NCBI GenBank assembly: GCA_001599715.1
Contig: BCHU01000013.1
Location: 558,001 to 622,000, forward strand
Source of the DNA: Phaeotremella fagi
Lineage: Eukaryota > Basidiomycota > Tremellomycetes > Tremellales > Phaeotremellaceae
DNA length: 64,000 nucleotides
Direction: 5' to 3'
Part shown: piece by piece, positions 58,628 through 64,000 of the stretch
How the letters are laid out: each line of letters opens with the position of its first letter
Numbering within the stretch: the stretch's first letter is position 1
The notes under the pieces: generated by a model
The model's input: the letters and a program-made list of their open reading frames with translations, nothing else
What the model was told of the DNA's origin: nothing
The model's database searches: none
Made by a program: the position numbers and the translations under genes

Positions 58628-59871
58628 CTAATAAGTATCTTTAGCTTTACCATAACTTGCCCCGAAAGTCTTATGAACCCTAACAACCTCCTCTTTAATC
58701 CCCTTCAAGAAATCTTCAGTCTCAGTGAAACGAGGTCTCCAACCGATCATCTTACTTCTATCACTCTTAGCCCGTGAATTACTACCACCATAACTAGATC
58801 CACCGTAATATTTATCAAGTTCCTCTTGAGTGAACGTTGTCGGTTGAGCCTTTTCTGATAGTTTATTTTCAACTAAGGCGGAACCGATCGCTGAAGCTGC
58901 TGAGAACAAAGTGTATTCGCCTGTGGTACCGAAATAGTAACCTGAAGTTCCGTGGCCGATGTTACCTTGTAATGCTCCTACGTAGACTACTTTGTATAGA
59001 TCTCCTATATCGGAGATGTTGACGTGTGGCCAGATATTTGCACCTATCGCCGCGTTAATTAAATCACTGATTGCAATCTTAAATAGTACCTACCCTCGCC
59101 AACCATACCAGCTTGATGTCTATCAATAGATGCTCTGATCTGAGTAGGCATCTGAACAGAGAATGGATTGGCAATACCCAAATCAAATATTTGACCGGTA
59201 CCGAAACCCCAGATAGTTGATGGAAGAATAATGTAAGATTTAAGAATGGCACCTGCGTCTGCGATGACAATGGCTAAATCTACATTTCTGTGTGGAGCGG
59301 TTTCTGGTAGTGTAGCGATGGAAAGGAGAGCTGGTGCATGTGAATGAGCTGGTGTTGGGTTGAGATCGGTGAAAATCTATGAAACAATTAGCACAACAAC
59401 TTAGATGAAGAAGACCATACTACTCACTCTATCATTGGGATACATTCCCTTTGCGTTATCGGCCAAAACACCAGTTCCACTAGTATGAATCAATAAACTT
59501 CTATGACCAGTTTTCTCTTTTCTCAATTTCATTCCTTGGATGATAGCATTCATTCCCTCGAGATGATCAGCATGAGCGGTGGAAACCACGATATCATGTT
59601 CTGAAGCGGCTTTAATCAACTTGTCTGAATCGTCCAACGATCCAATGAGCGGTGAAACAGTTACACCAGATGGTAAAGTCAATTGAGATAGTTTTTCAGC
59701 TTTAGCGGTATCTCTGACTAAAGCTGTGATATGGGATGGTGGAGTGGGTAGTGATAGTAACTTTTGGAAGACTGTACCACCAATGTAACCTGTTATACCA
59801 GTGAAGAAGACTGATTTTGAAGCTGCGTTGGGTGGCATTTTTGAAGTTTCGACTAAAGGTTGGGATGACAT
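58628..59871 (-). CDS. NAD(P)-binding Rossmann-fold epimerase/NmrA-like protein
   Basis: Extended short-chain dehydrogenase-like protein. Three exons (59428-59871, 59094-59376, 58628-59043); 380 residues. The glycine-rich nucleotide motif is near the N-terminus: SVFFTGITGYIGGTVFQKLL, followed by ITALVRDTAKAEKL, HDIVVSTAHADHLEGMNAII and LLIHTSGTGVLAD. Later come LPSTIWGFGTGQIFDLGI, VGEGANIWPHVNISDIGDLY (typical substrate-side segment) and YYFGTTGEYTLFSAASAIG. No YxxxK pair is obvious, as in NmrA-like and 'atypical' SDRs. Either MSSQPLVETSK or the later MPPNAASK may start it. Substrate unknown. Confidence 0.8.
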
Positions 59872-60125
59872 TTTGGTTGTGATTGTTAGTGGGAGATGAT
59901 AGATGTGGATTGATATAATTTGAATATGTTATGAATGTAAGGATGTAATTAAACGAAGCGGATGATAAATTTGCGTTTGATTAATAATTTTGAGGGCGCA
60001 CCTCCACTCCAAGAAGCCAAAGGACCCAAAGGAGGGGAGGAGACGACACCAAAGGGAGATGTCACTAAACGTCATATCATCAACGTCATTATGAACCACG
60101 TGTCATTCAGGCACGATCAATTCCC
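59872..60125. promoter_or_regulatory. Short divergent promoter between epimerase-like and OCD-like genes
   Basis: 254 bp between divergent starts. It has a purine/GC-rich block (CAAAGGAGGGGAGGAGACG) at about 60030-60050 and GAACCACGTGTC (an E-box CACGTG) at 60093-60105, a plausible bHLH site. Confidence 0.5.
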
Positions 60126-61378
60126 ATGAACCCTTCTATCCAGTCTTTCTCACCTTCTATTCTCTTCCAACTTCACAAACCACAAACCACGATGCATAAA
60201 CCACAACCCACAACCAACGACATAAAAATCCTAACCTCCAGCGATGTCGACAAAATCCTCAAAAAACTAAACCCCACAACAGCCATCGAATCCCAATCAA
60301 AAGTCTTCAAAGCCTTCTCTACCACCTCTTCAACTGAAACTGAAATCCAATCCATTCAAACGCCTGCAAGAATATCATTGAAATCAGAAGAAATGACGAC
60401 GCTGTTCATGCCGTCAAGAACCGAGGAGCTGGGTATGGCATGTAAAGTCGTTTCTGTACCTTCTGGAAATAGTGATGGAGGTTTACCTGCTAGTACGATC
60501 GTTGTTGATCAAGTTAGTGGAAAGATTAAAGGTTTGGTTAACGCGAAGAAATTAACTGCGTTACGAAACGCTTGTGGTATGTGGATTTAATCTTATGTTA
60601 AACATATACTAAAGTTCCATGTAGGATCAGCACTTTCAGTTCAAGTTCTGAAATCATTCAAGCCACCTGTCAACCTCGTGATTTTCGGTTCAGGAGGTCA
60701 AGCCCAATCCCACGCTCTCCTCTTCCTAAACATATTCCCAACAATCGAAAATCTAACTATCATAGTCAGGAACGATACAGAAAGATCCAAGAACCTATTG
60801 AAATCCCTCGAAACAGAATTCCCTAACAAGAAAATAACGATTGGAATTTCAAAATATCCTTTAGTAGAAGAAGAAAAAACTCAATTCAATTTATCGCAAA
60901 CGATCCATAACGCCAACATCATCGTGACAGCTACCCCCTCAACTACACCATTGTTTAACAGTGTCGACGTAACGTCAAAAACCCATATTATAATGATAGG
61001 GTCGTATACACCCAAAATGAAAGAGGTTGATCAAAATCTCATCAGAAGAGGTGGTTTGATAATAGTAGATTCAAAAGAAGCTTGTCTGAAGGAAGCCGGT
61101 GAATTGATTGAGGCCAATATCGAATCGGATCAATTAGTTGAATTGGGAGAGATACTTTTGGATGATGAATTGGAAAGTAAAGTGGTTGAGAGTGGCGATG
61201 TGACTATTTTCAAAAGTGTACGTTGAGCCGATGGATTAAGAGTATCTCGCTGATCAATTATTGGTTTTCTACACTTTAGGTCGGTTTGGGAATTCAAGAT
61301 GTTGCCATAGCTAATTTGGTATTTCAAGAAGCTGAGAGGTTGAATTTAGGAACGATAATCACGGATTATGATGAATAA
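60126..61378 (+). CDS. Ornithine cyclodeaminase/mu-crystallin family protein
   Basis: Three exons (60126-60576, 60625-61217, 61280-61378); 380 residues. Family landmarks: ILTSSDVDKILKKLNPTTAI, the substrate-side segment GMACKVVSVPSGNS and STIVVDQVSGKIKGLVNAKK, LTALRNACGSALSVQVL built across the first intron, Rossmann motif NLVIFGSGGQAQSHALLFLN, NANIIVTATPSTTPLF, IIMIGSYTPKMKEVDQNLIR, IIVDSKEACLKEAGELI and the closing GLGIQDVAIANLVFQEA. The family includes ornithine cyclodeaminase, ketimine reductase and lysine cyclodeaminase; substrate cannot be set here. The first ATG is used; MHKPQPTTN (60192) could also be the start. Confidence 0.9.
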
Positions 61379-62160
61379 GTGCTTTTGGATCAGACGGGAA
61401 AGAATATCAAGCCCAAAAACGTATTGATTAGGTTGTAAATTTAACAAACGTTGTACACAGGAGATGAATCTAAAATAAAATGAATCTAACGATAAATCTA
61501 AAGAAGCTTATTCATAATAACTTTTTCTAAGCTTAAAAACCCCAAAAGTAATGTCGTAAAGTCATTGCATAGGCATAAAAAAAAAGCACTAGAAGCGTTA
61601 ACGAAGAGAAAAAAATCGTCCGTTTAACGATCCCGTTTTACACCCAATATCTAAATCTCTGTTTAAGATAAGAATATTTCCTTCTGTTCCTTCTAAAAAT
61701 GTTTTCCCAATATCGTGATGGTTTTTTAGTATAATTAAGTTATTTAAATGATAGAATAGAGTAAGAGAATGTTTTTAAACTATCTATAATATTTCTATTG
61801 ATACAAACGAATTTAAAGTGGGATAGTAGTCCGACAAAAGTATATATATATATATATATATGTATATGGATAGACGTCTCAATTGTAACCAAAGAGAATA
61901 GCAGAACAAAATGATATCGTGTATGACCAGGGGTAAACATTGATTGATTTAATGGATATATAATATGTGATTTGTGATATCGAGAATAAATATGTATAAA
62001 TAAGGTACTTTTGACCTCAACGACGATCAAAGGATTTCATCCAATGAGATGAAGTGAAGTTATGATGTGAGGTGAAAAACCATTGTCCGTCGTATCCCCG
62101 ACGAGAAGCAAGTTGAAGTCGGATGTTGAAGTCAGAACCCAATCCAGTCCAATATCTCGA
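61379..62160. other. Convergent intergenic region with an (AT)n tract
   Basis: 782 bp between convergent genes, very AT-rich, with a TATATA tract at about 61841-61861 of roughly ten AT units. No gene seen. Confidence 0.5.
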
Positions 62161-64000
62161 TTAACCAGTGCGAAACAATAAAGATTCAATTCCTGGTAAA
62201 CCCAAACCGTTCGAATTATTATTTCTCAAACCGGTCGAACTCGATTCTCTCTCTCTTTCAATTTCTCTCTCTCTCTCCATCTCCCTTTCTCTATCCGTAT
62301 CCCTATCCCTGTCGATCTGCATTTCATTCTCCCTAGATCGATATTCCGAATTGGGGTTGTTTACGTTGACAGTCGGATTACCAGGATACAGTTTCGGGGA
62401 CGGTAACGCGATCATCTCTCTGTCATTGATTGGACCAGATAGAACTAGAGCTGCAAGTGACGGTGGTAGATGTCTAGAATTCTGATTAGATTCTGTATAT
62501 TGATTATTGGTGTTCGTATTCGAATTTGCGATATTACTCTGAGACGGACTATCGATGTTTAAATTCACAACCGGCCTATCTGGTGACGAACTTCTAGAGA
62601 TTCTTGAACGAGAGTGAGTGTTACGAGACGCAGTCGAACGAGGACTTTTCAGTTTCCTACCACGATCTGGTGATCTTGATTCGGTATAATGAGCAGCGGG
62701 TGGTGCAGTTGGTGGTGGACTGATGGGAGCATTTCGATTGTTAGAAGAAGTGGAATAATTGGTTTGACGTGATGAGCTGCCAACGCCAGTGCCAGTTCCT
62801 GATCCCGATCCAGTTCCAGAATGATAAGGATGATGACTATGGTGATGAGCCGAATGTTGCGATCGTCGATGTATCGTACCCATCCCAGGATCACTCATAA
62901 CATTTCTACCCTGAACACTTGAATAATCTGAATCCTGATATCCTCTAGGTACTTCACTTGAAGCGTAATGATAATGATGTGGTTGTTGGTGTTGGTGTCC
63001 ATGTCCATGTCCATGCTGCTGTTGTTGATGAGGAAGTTGATATCCATGAGGTGGATAACGATGTGGTGAAGGATGATGTTGATTGTGATGTTGAAATGGA
63101 GTTGAGAAACTGTCGATCCCAGGTAAATCTCTATCTCTTGATGAAGCAGCTGATCGAACGGTATGAGGAGGTAAAGGTGGTGGAACGGCGTATGGCACGT
63201 GTCTCGAATCGGAAGCTGTACCAATGATGATTCTTTGATCAGAAAAAGTTCCTCGATGACCAGAAGCAGAAGAGGAAGAGGTAGAGGATGGAAACAAATG
63301 ATAAGGTGGACGTGAATAATGAAGGGGAGTATAAAACGAAGATTCACTAGATGAAGATGGATCTCCTCTCGAGATCGTCGTTACTCCCAAACTAGATGAA
63401 CTTCCCACTTGTGATGATGAAGGTATCGAAGACAAAGTCGCTCCTGCTCCACTAGACGATTCGCCCCAAACTTGTGAAGACGAAGCTTGTTCTTCTCCTT
63501 CCTGCGATAATCGTCGAGACCTAGGTGATAACAAGAGTTGATAATAATCAGCCGGATTCTCTCCTTCAGGAATTTCGCCGTACTGTAAAGTATGCCGTCG
63601 AAGTTTCTGACGTTGATTCTGTTGAAAAAGTCAATTGCAAGTTAAATAAACTCTGAAAGCTGAACACACCTGAAACCAGACTTGGACCTGTCGTTGTGTC
63701 AAACCAACTTCACCTCCTAGCCTTTCTCTCTGAGGACCACTTGGGAATTTCGTCTGCAAGTGTCAGAGTTGTCACCTATGCTCAGACTCACAACTTTCCA
63801 TAATTTAGCCAAAGCCAAAGACTGCGTCCTAGTCATCAAAGCTCTTGTTCTCCTTGGTTTCTGAGGATCCAAAGCTTCAGTTTCTTCGACCAAATCCTCT
63901 TCGATCTCTGAATCAGCGCTTTCCTCATTTGCTGATTCTTGAGATCTAGCTCTTGCCAATTTGTGCCTCGTTTCCGTCGTCAAATTCAATGGATAGCCTG
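62161..64000 (-). CDS. Homeodomain transcription factor (5' end beyond window)
   Basis: Partial: the frame is open to the right edge, so the N-terminus is missing. Exons seen: 63792-64000, 63670-63753 and 62161-63618, separated by introns of 38 and 51 nt. Splicing assembles a homeodomain: RRTRALMTRTQSLALAKLWK, then VTKFPSGPQRERLGGEVGL, TQRQVQVWFQ and NQRQKLRRH. The recognition helix WFQNQRQK has Gln at the position where most carry Arg (WFQNRR), with Gln 50 and Asn 51 equivalents retained. The following 480 residues are Ser/His/Gln/Pro-rich with dense repeats (QQQQHGHGHGHQHQQ, EREREMEREREIERERE) and end GLGLPGIESLLFRTG. Target genes unknown. Homeodomain introns split helix 3, as in other fungal genes. 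Confidence 0.85.
62236..62296. repeat. CT-rich microsatellite inside the homeobox gene
   Basis: CTCTCTCT runs on the + strand encode the Glu-Arg repeat on the minus strand, so length variation here alters a charged coil in the protein. Confidence 0.85.

Overview
The window is nuclear DNA from a basidiomycete yeast, most likely a tremellomycete of the Cryptococcus/Kwoniella kind. I infer this from the very short introns (mostly 33-60 nt, GT-AG, CTNAY-like branch sites), two to ten introns in most genes, compact spacing with divergent and convergent pairs, long Ser/Pro/Gln-rich tails, and recognisable fungal orthologues. I see no rRNA, tRNA, CRISPR or intact transposon. The homeobox gene at the right edge is cut by the window end.

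Left third (1-23 kb): BEM1 polarity scaffold (-), a 5 kb gene-poor stretch, a Pho80/Pcl-type cyclin (+), a small Gly/Met-rich protein built from duplicated exons (+), a large double-RING protein (+), an Lsm-fold NAA38-like protein (+), a Ser/Thr-rich single-pass membrane protein (-), ALG12 (+), and convergent with it an OGFr-domain protein (-) followed by a decayed transcription-factor fragment.

Middle (23-43 kb): a tandem pair of unknown intronless paralogues with clustered SUMO-acceptor-like motifs (-), a GH128 glucanase (-) divergent from ATG4 (+), a small multi-pass membrane protein (-) whose first intron looks corrupted, mitochondrial GrpE/MGE1 (-) divergent from a putative nuclear regulator (+), then DOT1 (-) and a PHD-finger protein (-).

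Right third (43-64 kb): a 2.8 kb gene-free stretch, MDM31-type mitochondrial inner-membrane protein (-) divergent from NMD3 (+), an mL45/Mba1-like mitochondrial protein (-) divergent from GMP synthase GUA1 (+), a PX/Qc-SNARE (+), a SAM-like tail-anchored protein (-), an NAD(P)-binding epimerase-like protein (-) divergent from an ornithine-cyclodeaminase-like protein (+), and the truncated homeobox gene (-).

Most genes are single-copy housekeeping genes with no operon logic. The points most worth checking are an in-frame stop in BEM1 that an 18-nt intron would remove, the cassette-exon Gly/Met gene with a GC-AG intron, the SUMO-motif paralogue pair with its triplicated flank, micro-exons of 7-14 nt, and an ungapped degraded 115-bp duplication framed by poly-G that is probably a sequencing artefact. 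Splice sites were assigned by eye from consensus and reading-frame continuity; exon sums are divisible by three wherever I list exons.
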